From Algoriphagus sp. (lineage in GTDB: Bacteria; Bacteroidota; Bacteroidia; Cytophagales; Cyclobacteriaceae): a stretch of DNA of 64,000 bases. The notes beneath the pieces were generated by a model. The model had not been told where the DNA came from, did not search any database, and saw nothing but the letters and a program-made list of their open reading frames with translations. Of the stretch, positions 53,458 through 61,337 are shown piece after piece. A program made the translations under genes and the position numbers. Within the stretch, counting starts at the first letter, position 1; every line of letters starts with the position of its first letter. Where the stretch lies: NCBI RefSeq assembly GCF_013373065.1, contig NZ_JABXIN010000014.1, positions 37,656-101,655 on the forward strand, read 5' to 3'.

Positions 53458-54788
53458 AACTCCTCTTTACACAAGATGCCTTAGTCAATGCAGGAGCAGA
53501 ACGGAGTCACCTTGAGATTCTTTCAAGTTTTTCCAAGGACGTAGATGTGGGTTTTGTTTATTTCTATCCTAAGCATGACCTCAAAGACGCCTATGAACGA
53601 GCCGGATTTCGGCTCTTTTTTTTGGATATTCCCGAGTCTTATCATTTTCATTTGGCTATTTACCGCTTGGTTCAATTGATCAAAAAGGAAAAGCCGGATT
53701 TATTGGTTTCTTCCCTTTGGCGGGCTGATATCATTACTCGGATCGCTTCAAAGATTACAAGAGTGCCATTGGTAGGTACTTTGGTCAATGACAGCTATGC
53801 ACCGATAGCTTGGACAGATAAGAAAGGCATCAAGTACAAGTTGGTGTATTGGCTGGATTGGCTGACTTCAGGAATTCCTAAATTTTGGATTGCTAATGCC
53901 CAAGCGCTATCGGACTCCCATGTGAAGACTTTGGGAATAGATCGGGATAAGATTTCGGTAGTTTATCGGGGTAGAAAAGTTCCGGAATTAACTCGGTACA
54001 ATAATTTGGGTTCTGGAGAAAATCTCGGTAGTAAGGATAAGGGAGAGGGAAATAGGGAGAAGGGAAATGGGAATGGGGAAGATGGAATTGTCAGAATGGA
54101 TGCAAAAGAAAATGTTTTGGTTTCCGATGGTAAAGTAGAGACTGGGGCAATTCGGAACTTTATCTCCTATGGTCGCTTATTGGAACGAAAAGGCTTTCAG
54201 GATGCCATTCAGGCCTTCTCAAAAGTCCTTAAAAAATATCCGGATTGTACCTTGACCATTTTCGGAGAAGGGCCTTATAGAAAAAACTTGGAATCATTAA
54301 TCCAAGAATTAGGAGCCCAAAAATCTGTTTTTCTCCCAGGAAAAATCCAGAACCCAATGGATACTCTTTTGAAAGGATATTACTTCCAGATAAGTCCTAA
54401 CCAACAAATTCTAACCACCGGCTTCGACTCCGCTCAGCCTAACAACTGCCAACTGCTAACTGCCAACTGTTTTATCTTCCCCAGCTGGTACGAAGGCTTC
54501 TCCGGTGCCCTAGTCGAAGCCATGATGGCCGGGATACCCATTATAGCTTCCGATATTCCTATGAACCTAGAGGCAGTCACCGACCAAAAATCTGCTTTAG
54601 TTTTTCCTGTTCAAAACATTGAATCTTTAAAAGAATGTATGCTTTGGGCCATCGAAAATCCGGATCAAATGGAGGGCTTAGGCAATGAAGCCAGAAAAGT
54701 TTCTATTGAGCGATTTGATATTGAAAAAATTGCTCTCCAGTACGAGCAAATACTTGTAAAAATTGCTTATCGAATTAAGCAAAATTAG
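53454..54788 (+). CDS. Glycosyltransferase family 4 with two in-frame insertions
   Basis: A 444-residue GT4 starting at TTG (MKLLFTQDALVNAGAERSHLE). The donor half shows ISYGRLLERKGFQDAIQAFS near residue 237, TIFGEGPYRKNLESL near 266 and FPSWYEGFSGALVEAMMAG near 341. Two hydrophilic stretches absent from ordinary GT4s interrupt it: about residues 183-224 (Gly/Asn/Lys-rich, from purine-rich DNA) and about 311-339 (TTGFDSAQPNNCQLLTANC), the latter matching intergenic repeat words. The first falls at the domain linker; the second lies just before the catalytic motif. Activity could be altered. Confidence 0.85.
   Translation: MKLLFTQDALVNAGAERSHLEILSSFSKDVDVGFVYFYPKHDLKDAYERAGFRLFFLDIPESYHFHLAIYRLVQLIKKEKPDLLVSSLWRADIITRIASKITRVPLVGTLVNDSYAPIAWTDKKGIKYKLVYWLDWLTSGIPKFWIANAQALSDSHVKTLGIDRDKISVVYRGRKVPELTRYNNLGSGENLGSKDKGEGNREKGNGNGEDGIVRMDAKENVLVSDGKVETGAIRNFISYGRLLERKGFQDAIQAFSKVLKKYPDCTLTIFGEGPYRKNLESLIQELGAQKSVFLPGKIQNPMDTLLKGYYFQISPNQQILTTGFDSAQPNNCQLLTANCFIFPSWYEGFSGALVEAMMAGIPIIASDIPMNLEAVTDQKSALVFPVQNIESLKECMLWAIENPDQMEGLGNEARKVSIERFDIEKIALQYEQILVKIAYRIKQN
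54000..54150 (+). repeat. Purine-rich insertion-like segment inside a GT4 gene
   Basis: Repeats of GGGAGAGGGAAATAGGGAG and GGAAATGGGAATGGGG words encode GEGNREKGNGNGEDG. A smaller relative (AGGGAAAAGGGAATGGAG) is in the GT4 gene at 61888. The composition is unlike the flanking coding DNA, and the segment lies at the interdomain linker. Confidence 0.5.
54386..54470 (+). repeat. Extragenic-type repeat words inside a GT4 gene
   Basis: GGCTTCGACTCCGCTCAGCC followed by AACTGCCAACTGCTAACTGC is the type of sequence seen between genes; GACTGAGCGAAGTCG at 34381 is the opposite-strand form of the first word. It is in frame and adds about 25-29 residues before FPSWYEG. Confidence 0.6.
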
Positions 54789-54789
54789 C

Positions 54790-56400
54790 ATGCTGCGAAT
54801 TGTAATATTATTGGATTCATTGGAGGTTCCGGCTTGGGCATGGGAAGCTGTTTTTCAAATCCAGCAGGCAAAAAATGCTCAAATTGTTTTGTCGGTGATT
54901 AATCAATCTCCTAAGCCCAGTGGAAAGAAATCTCCAATTCTATACAGAACTTATCGCTGGATTGATCGGAAGTTTTTCTTAAAACAACCTGATGCTTTTG
55001 CCAAAAAGAATCTGCAAAATATTCCAGGCTGGGAAGTTCCCGAGCTCCCCATAAAACCTATTCAAAAAACTTACTCGGATTATTTTGATTCCAAAGACTT
55101 AGATCAAATTCGTGCCTGTGCGCCTGATATCCTGATTCGATTTGGATTTAGAATACTGAGAGGAGAGGTATTAAAATTAGCCACCTTAGGAGTTTGGTCC
55201 TATCACCACGGAGACCCAAAAGTTTATCGTGGAGGGCCTCCCGCTTTTTGGGAAGTGGTCAAGCAAATCCCCACTACAGGTTGTGTTCTAATGAAGCTGA
55301 ATGAAGATTTGGATCGGGGAAAAGTATTATATCAAACTCATACCCAAACAGACCCCTTATCTGTACAACGAAATGGAAATAAAATCTTTTGGGCCTCCTC
55401 GAATTTCCCATTTCGGGTGCTTAAAGAAATAGATCGGATAGGTGTAGATAATTGGAATAAACAATTGGAAAACGAAAATACGCAAGACCATGCCAAAAGT
55501 CCTCTTTGGAGAAATCCCCGAACTTTAGATTTAATAAGAGGAATTAGTAATCTCTTGTATGGGAATTTGAAAAGGAAGGTTCGGGAAAAAAGGCATCAAG
55601 CTCACTGGGATATAGGTACAGTTGATTTCCTGACTTTTTCTAATCAAGTGATATCAAAAAAGGATATAACTTTTCTTCCTAACTCAGAGAGCTTTAAGAA
55701 ATATTTTGCAGATCCCTTTCCATTTTTCTATCAAGGCAAATGGATGTTTTTTGCAGAGCTTTTCGGTAAAAAGAAGGGGAAAGGAAGTATTGCTTTAATA
55801 GACGAAAAGGGTAATCATCAGGTCATTTTAGAAGAATCCTATCATTTGTCTTATCCATTTCTGTTGGAAGAAGATGGAAATTATTTCCTCCTACCTGAAT
55901 CAGCAGAAGCTGGTCATCTTATACTTTATCGGTCCACTAACTTTCCGTTTTCCTGGGAAAAAATTCAGATTTTCTTTCCTGAAGAGGCCTATGACCCAAC
56001 GCTTTGGAAGAATGAAGATGGCTATTGGCTTTTTGTAAATCAGAAGTTCAATCCAGCCTGCTCACCCTTTGACGAGCTCTATTTATACTTTTCTCCTTCA
56101 TTAATTGGAACCAAATGGACTCCTCATCCTAAAAATCCCATCGTATCGGATGTGAGGAAAGCAAGACCAGCAGGAAGATTATTTAAAAAAGATGGAAAGA
56201 TTTATCGCCCGGCACAAGATTCCGCTAAACGATATGGACATCGCATTCGGGTGATGGAAATTAAAGAGCTTAGTTTGGTGGACTATTTAGAGGAGGAAGC
56301 TTTTCGAGTCGAGCCGGATGAATCTTCAGGTATCTTAGGAATTCATACTCTCAATCAATTGGGAGAAAACTGGATTTTGGATTTTTATTCTAGAAAATGA
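54790..56400 (+). CDS. Formyltransferase-like domain fused to a GINT1_N-like beta-propeller domain
   Basis: A 536-residue fusion. ATG 54790 (MLRIVILLDSLEVPAW) is chosen over a TTG 27 bp upstream that overlaps the previous gene. Residues about 90-190 resemble the methionyl-tRNA/sugar-nucleotide formyltransferase core: PDILIRFGFRIL, then LGVWSYHHGDPKVYRGGPPA in place of the HPSLLPxYRG motif. Residues about 285-530 match the N-terminal domain of glucosamine inositolphosphorylceramide transferase (FADPFPFFYQGKWMFF, LLPESAEAGHLILY, NPIVSDVRKARPAGRL). The catalytic Asn of canonical formyltransferases is not evident. It probably modifies an amino sugar; actual activity unknown. Confidence 0.72.
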   Translation: MLRIVILLDSLEVPAWAWEAVFQIQQAKNAQIVLSVINQSPKPSGKKSPILYRTYRWIDRKFFLKQPDAFAKKNLQNIPGWEVPELPIKPIQKTYSDYFDSKDLDQIRACAPDILIRFGFRILRGEVLKLATLGVWSYHHGDPKVYRGGPPAFWEVVKQIPTTGCVLMKLNEDLDRGKVLYQTHTQTDPLSVQRNGNKIFWASSNFPFRVLKEIDRIGVDNWNKQLENENTQDHAKSPLWRNPRTLDLIRGISNLLYGNLKRKVREKRHQAHWDIGTVDFLTFSNQVISKKDITFLPNSESFKKYFADPFPFFYQGKWMFFAELFGKKKGKGSIALIDEKGNHQVILEESYHLSYPFLLEEDGNYFLLPESAEAGHLILYRSTNFPFSWEKIQIFFPEEAYDPTLWKNEDGYWLFVNQKFNPACSPFDELYLYFSPSLIGTKWTPHPKNPIVSDVRKARPAGRLFKKDGKIYRPAQDSAKRYGHRIRVMEIKELSLVDYLEEEAFRVEPDESSGILGIHTLNQLGENWILDFYSRK

Positions 56401-57458
56401 AAGTTCTTCTTTTGATACATTGTCAACAGGCAAGAGGGCAGGAGATATTTGCTTCACAATTGGGAAAAGAGTTGCTTAATCATGGTGATGAGGTTATAGT
56501 AGTCAGCTTATATCCCGGTTCATTTACCTTGCCCTTTTTAGGTGAAATAAGATGCTTGGATCTGAGTTCGGCTAGGTCCGCTTGGAATCCTAAAAACTGG
56601 AGGAGGTTTTACAGCCTTATTAAGGAATTTAGTCCCGATATCATTCAGGCCAATGGGGGTGATACCCTAAAATTTTTAGCCTTGACGGCTCGGTTCTTTT
56701 CTCTCAAATCCAAGCTGATATTCAATAATGGAGGGGTAATGGGCTTTTATTTAAAAAGTAGTTTTCAGGAAAAACTAAATACATTCTTTTTAAGGCAAAT
56801 GGATGCCTTGGTATCAGTTTCAAAGTTTAGCCAGGCGGACTTAAATCAATATTCCGATTCCAAAATTCCACACCAAGTTATTCCTATTGCTGTCAAAATT
56901 TCGGAGGTAAATTATTCATTAGAAGAGGAGCTGACTTGGGTGCACATTGGAGGATTTACCCCTGAAAAAAATCATCAGGGTCTAATTCAGCTATTACAGG
57001 ATGGAATAAAGATAGGACTAAATGGAAATCTTTATTTAATCGGAGATGGCCCACTTAAAAGCAAAATAATTGAGGAAGTAGGGAGCAAAGACTTGGGTGA
57101 AAGGATCCGTTTTTTGGGAAGCCTGAATAACCCTTGGGATAATCTACCGGGAAAATCCGTACTTATCCTTCCCAGCTTGATTGAAGGGATGCCTGGGGTA
57201 ATTGCAGAGGCGCTTTGCTTGGGAATTCCGGTGATTGCCTATCGAGTAGGGGGGGTAGCTGAATTAGAGGAAGAGTTTCCATCCGTCTTGGGTATACCTC
57301 CTAACCACAGCCAAGCCTTTATTCAAGCCATGCTTGATGTCCAAGAGAATTATGGGTTTTACTCTAAAAGGGCTCAGCAAATGAAGGAAAAAGCCAAAGT
57401 ATATTTCAGTATGTCAAGAGCAGCTCGGAATTTTTTAAATCTTTATCAAAGCCTGTGA
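56397..57458 (+). CDS. Glycosyltransferase family 4
   Basis: A 353-residue GT4, ATG overlapping the previous stop (ATGA). KVLLLIHCQQARGQEIFAS opens the acceptor domain, QANGGDTLKFLALT is near residue 82, and NNGGVMGFY is near 111. In the donor domain WVHIGGFTPEKNHQGLI is near 181, LIGDGPLKSKI near 215 and PSLIEGMPGVIAEALCLG near 258 with the paired glutamates. It is very close in layout to the next gene, probably an old duplication. Confidence 0.9.
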   Translation: MKVLLLIHCQQARGQEIFASQLGKELLNHGDEVIVVSLYPGSFTLPFLGEIRCLDLSSARSAWNPKNWRRFYSLIKEFSPDIIQANGGDTLKFLALTARFFSLKSKLIFNNGGVMGFYLKSSFQEKLNTFFLRQMDALVSVSKFSQADLNQYSDSKIPHQVIPIAVKISEVNYSLEEELTWVHIGGFTPEKNHQGLIQLLQDGIKIGLNGNLYLIGDGPLKSKIIEEVGSKDLGERIRFLGSLNNPWDNLPGKSVLILPSLIEGMPGVIAEALCLGIPVIAYRVGGVAELEEEFPSVLGIPPNHSQAFIQAMLDVQENYGFYSKRAQQMKEKAKVYFSMSRAARNFLNLYQSL

Positions 57459-58549
57459 AAATTATCCAACTTCTAACCCGTGCACAAAGAAGAGGAGCGG
57501 AGATTTTTGCCCTTCAGCTATCAGAATCTCTCCTGGAAACGGGGCATGAGGTTTTGGTCATTACCCTTCTGTCCGGTGGGGAAGGACTGGAATTCTCAGG
57601 AAGAATAATTCACTTGAACAGACCGGGTAAAAAATTGGTGGATTGGAAAGGATTCTGGCAACTGGGTAAAATTCTGAAAGATTTCCAGCCTGATTTGGTT
57701 CAAGCCAATGCCTCTGATACGCTGAGGTATGGTGTCGCTGCAAAATTTTTGAGAGGTAGCCAATTCTGCTTAGTTTATCGAAATGCCAACATGATGAGTC
57801 CTTTTGTCAAAAGCAGATGGACCAAAAGTTTTTATAAATTTCTGCTTAATCAAACAGGCGCGGTGATTTCTGTAGCCGAGGCTACACGCTTGGATTTGAT
57901 GGACTTTTATGGTTATTCAAAAATAATCCATACCATTCCAATTGGAATTGATGGAACAGCTATTGAAGGCAAAGTAAGGGAAGAATTGGATTTAGAATTA
58001 CCCAAATCATTTTTGCTCTTTATGGGTGGTTTTGTTGAGGAAAAAGATCCGGAATTTCTAATAGATTGGTTTGTTGAAAATCATAATCAATTTTCGGATT
58101 TGCATTTGCTATTTCTGGGAAAAGGAATCTTGGTAGAGAATTTGAAAAAGAAAATTGAGGTGCATAGCCTTCAGGAAAAGGTCTTATTGATTTCCAATTT
58201 GGGCAACCCATTTCCTGTGTTGCAAAAGGCGAAAGCATTGATTTTACCCTCTAAAATTGAGGGCTTGCCAGCCGTGATTTTAGAAGCAATGTATTGCCGT
58301 ATTCCTGTAGTCGCCTATGGAGTAGGAGGTATATCTGAAGTCCTCAAAAATGGAGAAACGGGTTGGTGTATTCCACCAAAGGATTCCAAAGCCTTTTCAA
58401 ATGACATTCAGGACGTTTTGCAAATGGACGAAACCGCCAAACAAAAGATTTTGGATCAGGCTTATCAATTGGTTACGTCCCGTTATTCCCTTAACCAAGT
58501 CACTTCTCAATTTGAAGAATTTTTTCAAAAAATTTTAGCTCCAAATTAA
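57455..58549 (+). CDS. Glycosyltransferase family 4
   Basis: A 364-residue GT4 starting at GTG and overlapping the previous stop by 4 bp. KIIQLLTRAQRRGAEIFALQ, QANASDTLRYGVAAKFL near residue 82 and YRNANMMSPFVKSRW near 109 parallel the upstream GT4. FLLFMGGFVEEKDPEFLI near 187 and PSKIEGLPAVILEAMYCRIP near 265 identify the donor domain. It is the last gene of the long run before a repeat-filled gap. Confidence 0.9.
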   Translation: MKIIQLLTRAQRRGAEIFALQLSESLLETGHEVLVITLLSGGEGLEFSGRIIHLNRPGKKLVDWKGFWQLGKILKDFQPDLVQANASDTLRYGVAAKFLRGSQFCLVYRNANMMSPFVKSRWTKSFYKFLLNQTGAVISVAEATRLDLMDFYGYSKIIHTIPIGIDGTAIEGKVREELDLELPKSFLLFMGGFVEEKDPEFLIDWFVENHNQFSDLHLLFLGKGILVENLKKKIEVHSLQEKVLLISNLGNPFPVLQKAKALILPSKIEGLPAVILEAMYCRIPVVAYGVGGISEVLKNGETGWCIPPKDSKAFSNDIQDVLQMDETAKQKILDQAYQLVTSRYSLNQVTSQFEEFFQKILAPN

Positions 58550-58848
58550 TACCCAAATTCAGTTTTTCTCTTACATAAAAATCTGATTTTCATATAATCA
58601 CTACTCATCAGTTACACAGTTCATCAATTCCCCAATTATACAAAGCTGAACTCCTAACTATCCAACGATTAACTTTTTACTTTTAACCATTAACCTTTCC
58701 TTCTCTTCTCAATTAAGCAATTACCCGATTACACAATCATACAATTCTCCAAATAGAACATAGAACTACGGACCTTTAACGCTTAACCATTAACATTTAA
58801 CAATCTTCCCCCTTTTTTTATATTTGAATTAAACTAACCTCGATACCC
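58550..58848. repeat. Intergenic block of AT-rich short words
   Basis: Words such as CATCAATTCCCCAATTATAC, TTAACCATTAACC and CAATTCTCC repeat loosely. No gene or clear terminator was recognised. Similar words fill the gap at 27950-28060 and near 34560-34820. Confidence 0.6.
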
Positions 58849-60066
58849 TTGCTCGGCGCCGTACTCTTAGTCCTTTTTCTTTTCTTCGCCTCCCAGCCCA
58901 TTTTGAATAACCTGCAAAAGGAACACAAATGGCTGAAGGCAGGACTATTAAATCAGCTGTACTGGTACCATATGTTTTTTGGATTGGTTTATTGGACTTA
59001 CGGTCAATTTAATAGGTCAGACTCTGTTATGTATTATCGAAGTCATTCGTGGTACACTAATTGGTTTGATGCTTTTGAGCCTGGAACTTCATTTATTGAA
59101 TGGGTGAATTATCCTTTTGCCAAGTGGTTGGGCTTCAACTATGATATGATGATGTTTTTTTCTACTTGGGTGGGGTATTGGGGCTTTGTGTACTTCTATT
59201 GTTTTATGAAGGAAAACCTGCGCTTTAATCCCAAGTTTGAGGGTTGGGACGCGATCACCATTTTTATGTTCTTACCCAATATGCACTTTTGGACTGCTTC
59301 CTTAGGAAAAGGAGCTTATATCTTTGCGGGCTTGGCTTTTTTGACCTATGGACTTTCATGGCCAGGAAAGCGTGTTTTTTTGATGATTTTAGGTGGGTTT
59401 TTCTGTTACATGATTCGACCGCATATCCTATTTGCCGTGCTGATAGGAATGGGGGTTGGATTTATTTTGGGACGTGAGAAAGTTCCTGTCTATCAGAAGT
59501 ACTTAGCTGCCTTGGCAGGTATTGGATTAAGTATTTTTGTATATGAGGATTTGTTGGCTTACTTAGGATTTGATCCGAATAATATATTACTAAGCTTTGA
59601 GGAAGAAACTGCTTTAAATGCACAGCGTTTGCAGTCTGCAGGTTCTGGTGTTGACATGACAAGTTATAGCCTTCCGATGAAGCTTTTTACCTTTTGGTTC
59701 CGGCCTCTTTTTGTGGATTCTCCGAATGCCTTGGGTTTGGTAGTGTCCATGGAAAATACCCTGTATATCTACATGTTCTCCAAAATTTTTAAGAAGAGCT
59801 TTATTGATTATATCCGTATCGCCCCGGCCATGGTGAAGATGTCAGCGGTGGTATTTATCTCCATTTCCATCTCCATGACCTTTGTGATGTCGAATTTGGG
59901 TATTATCATCCGACAAAAGTCCCAGATTATGTATTATATGCTTTTTGTGATCGTGGCCTTTATGGACTGGGAAAAAACGAATCGGATTAAGAAGCGGGCG
60001 GAGATTTATAATCGGATTGTTGAGCGAGAACGAAGGGAGCGAGAAGTGGCTGAAGCAGCCACCTAA
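58849..60066 (+). CDS. Polytopic membrane protein, EpsG/Wzy-like
   Basis: A protein of about 405 residues with eight to ten helices. The SDSVMYYRSHSWY segment near residue 57 and the WTASLGKGAYIFAGLAFLTYG segment near 148 resemble oligosaccharide polymerases of the EpsG/Wzy kind, where a KxP/KGAxxF loop follows the fourth helix. The start is uncertain: TTG 58849 is the only standard codon after an in-frame TGA at 58825, and it starts inside the first helix, so ATT 58828 or ATA 58843 could be used. The C-terminus (RIVERERREREVAEAAT) is charged and repeat-like. A second polymerase besides 2166 is possible. Confidence 0.65.
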   Translation: MLGAVLLVLFLFFASQPILNNLQKEHKWLKAGLLNQLYWYHMFFGLVYWTYGQFNRSDSVMYYRSHSWYTNWFDAFEPGTSFIEWVNYPFAKWLGFNYDMMMFFSTWVGYWGFVYFYCFMKENLRFNPKFEGWDAITIFMFLPNMHFWTASLGKGAYIFAGLAFLTYGLSWPGKRVFLMILGGFFCYMIRPHILFAVLIGMGVGFILGREKVPVYQKYLAALAGIGLSIFVYEDLLAYLGFDPNNILLSFEEETALNAQRLQSAGSGVDMTSYSLPMKLFTFWFRPLFVDSPNALGLVVSMENTLYIYMFSKIFKKSFIDYIRIAPAMVKMSAVVFISISISMTFVMSNLGIIIRQKSQIMYYMLFVIVAFMDWEKTNRIKKRAEIYNRIVERERREREVAEAAT

Positions 60067-60106
60067 CCTTTGAGGTTTTATCAAAAGATATCTTACTCAC
60101 CCGCCC

Positions 60107-60128
60107 CCGTTCGTGTCCTCACGAACGG
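60107..60128. repeat. Perfect hairpin CCGTTCGTG-TCCT-CACGAACGG
   Basis: A 9-bp stem with a four-base loop. An exact copy is at 63599-63620 and a degenerate one at 61015-61036. It could act as a bidirectional terminator after 58849, but lacks a T tract. Confidence 0.75.
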
Positions 60129-60160
60129 CATTCTAATCGCAATTTTTTTCAAAAATCCGT

Positions 60161-60328
60161 CTTCGTCTTGCTGGCATCAAGACTTCGTTTCCTATTAATA
60201 ATCCCGTGCCAGCGCTGTTTTTCTATTAATTTATTCTCCCTGGGTTTCGCTTCACTCACTCAGGGCTACCAATCTTTCACCCCTACGGGGTGTTTAAGGC
60301 GTTATTTAATTTTTTATTCACTATTCTT
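60161..60328 (+). repeat. Repeat R1, copy 1
   Basis: Starts CTTCGTCTTGCTGGCATCAA, continues through CCAGCGCTG, a CCCTGGGTTTCGCTTCACTC segment and CACCCCTACGGGG, and ends near an AATTTTTTA run. It aligns along its length with 60816-60990 with scattered changes. Confidence 0.8.
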
Positions 60329-60464
60329 CATTCATCATTAAAGCTTTCCGAGTTTTTTGCTGAATTGAGGGTAAAAAGGCACATTAAGAAATTAAGATGT
60401 CTCGTACTTCTTAAATCGTACTTCATCTATCAAAGATCCGTCTTCATCTGACACGGCAGACAAG

Positions 60465-60732
60465 TTCTTGCTGGCATCAAATCTTCGTTTCCTAACCATA
60501 ATCCTAGGCCACCGCTGGGAAAATGGCCTGTATTATAATCCGGGGTTGAAACACTAGGCTATTTATAATTTGTACTTTCAGCATGATCGGATGGGAAAAT
60601 TCTCAGGCTCTATCTTTTTCAATTTGTTTTGGCGCGTTGGGCTGACGCAAAAGCGGGCCATGCGTTGGCCTTGCGCGTGGAAGCTTTTTTGCGTCGAAGG
60701 CTTTTGGCTACTTTTGGCCTTCAAAAGTAGCA
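60465..60732 (+). repeat. Repeat R2, copy 1
   Basis: A unit of about 268 bp sharing its first 55 bp (TTGCTGGCATCAA to the CCACCGCTG region) with R1, then unique sequence (TTCAGCATGATCGGATGG, CAATTTGTTTTGGCGCG, GACGCAAAAGCGGGCCATGC). It ends in a perfect hairpin at 60707-60731 (GCTACTTTTG, five bases, CAAAAGTAGC). A second copy starts at 63735. Confidence 0.85.
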
Positions 60733-60815
60733 AAGGTTGAAATGTGTTATTCAAATAGAGAATATTACTGTCGTTTAAGTTTTCAAAGCCTTGGAGGGTT
60801 TCGACAAAGACTCAC

Positions 60816-60990
60816 CTTCGTCTTGCTGGCATCAAGACTTCGTTTCCTATTTATAATCCCGGGCCAGCGCTGTTTTTCTATTAATTTATTCTCCCTGAGT
60901 TTCGCTTCACTCACCCAGGGCTACCCATAGTTTCACCCCTACGGGGTTTTTCAGGCGTTATTCAATTTTTTAATTCGTTATTAACTATTC
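60816..60990 (+). repeat. Repeat R1, copy 2
   Basis: Second copy of the unit at 60161, in the same orientation, 655 bp downstream. The GTTTTTCTATTAATTTATTC stretch is identical in both. It is preceded by a CCTTGGAGGGTTT palindrome half. Confidence 0.8.
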
Positions 60991-61337
60991 ATCAATAAAG
61001 AATTTCCGCCGCCCCCATTTGTGTCCTCGCCAACGGAAATTTTCAGATCTGTCCATAACCCTCCAAGGGTTTTCAATAGTGACATACATTTTCAAAGTTT
61101 TTCGTTTAATTCAAGTTTCACCAATCCCTTGGAGGGTTTTAGATACCTACTTCGATATCTAACATTCATCATTCTACATTCATCATTAAATCATTCACAG
61201 ATGCATGCTGGATTGATGGCATAAGACCACATTAGGAAAGAAAAAATCACCGTACTTCGTAAATCGTACTTCGAACTTCACAATTCCATTATTTTTGGAT
61301 TGGAGTAAGAACCTAACCCATTTATTCAAATTCCGAT

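Larger units (their letters stand above)
60067..61337. repeat. 1.27-kb gene-free repeat field
   Basis: Holds two copies of a roughly 170-bp unit R1 (60161-60328, 60816-60990), one copy of a 268-bp unit R2 (60465-60732), a CCGTTCGTG/CACGAACGG hairpin (60107-60128) with a degenerate copy (61015-61036), and three AACCCTCCAAGGGTT-type palindromes (60789, 61057, 61126). R1 contains the word TTTCACCCCTACGGGGT. No open frame here looks like a gene. Confidence 0.85.

Noticed and set aside
60742..61224. Two short open frames (60742-60930, 61021-61224)
   Set aside because: They run through the R1 repeat and palindromes, and the translation is low-complexity with no family pattern.
60067..61337. Regularly repeated sequence that might be a CRISPR array
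   Set aside because: Units are long (about 170 and 268 bp), few, unevenly spaced and without uniform spacers; no cas genes are nearby.
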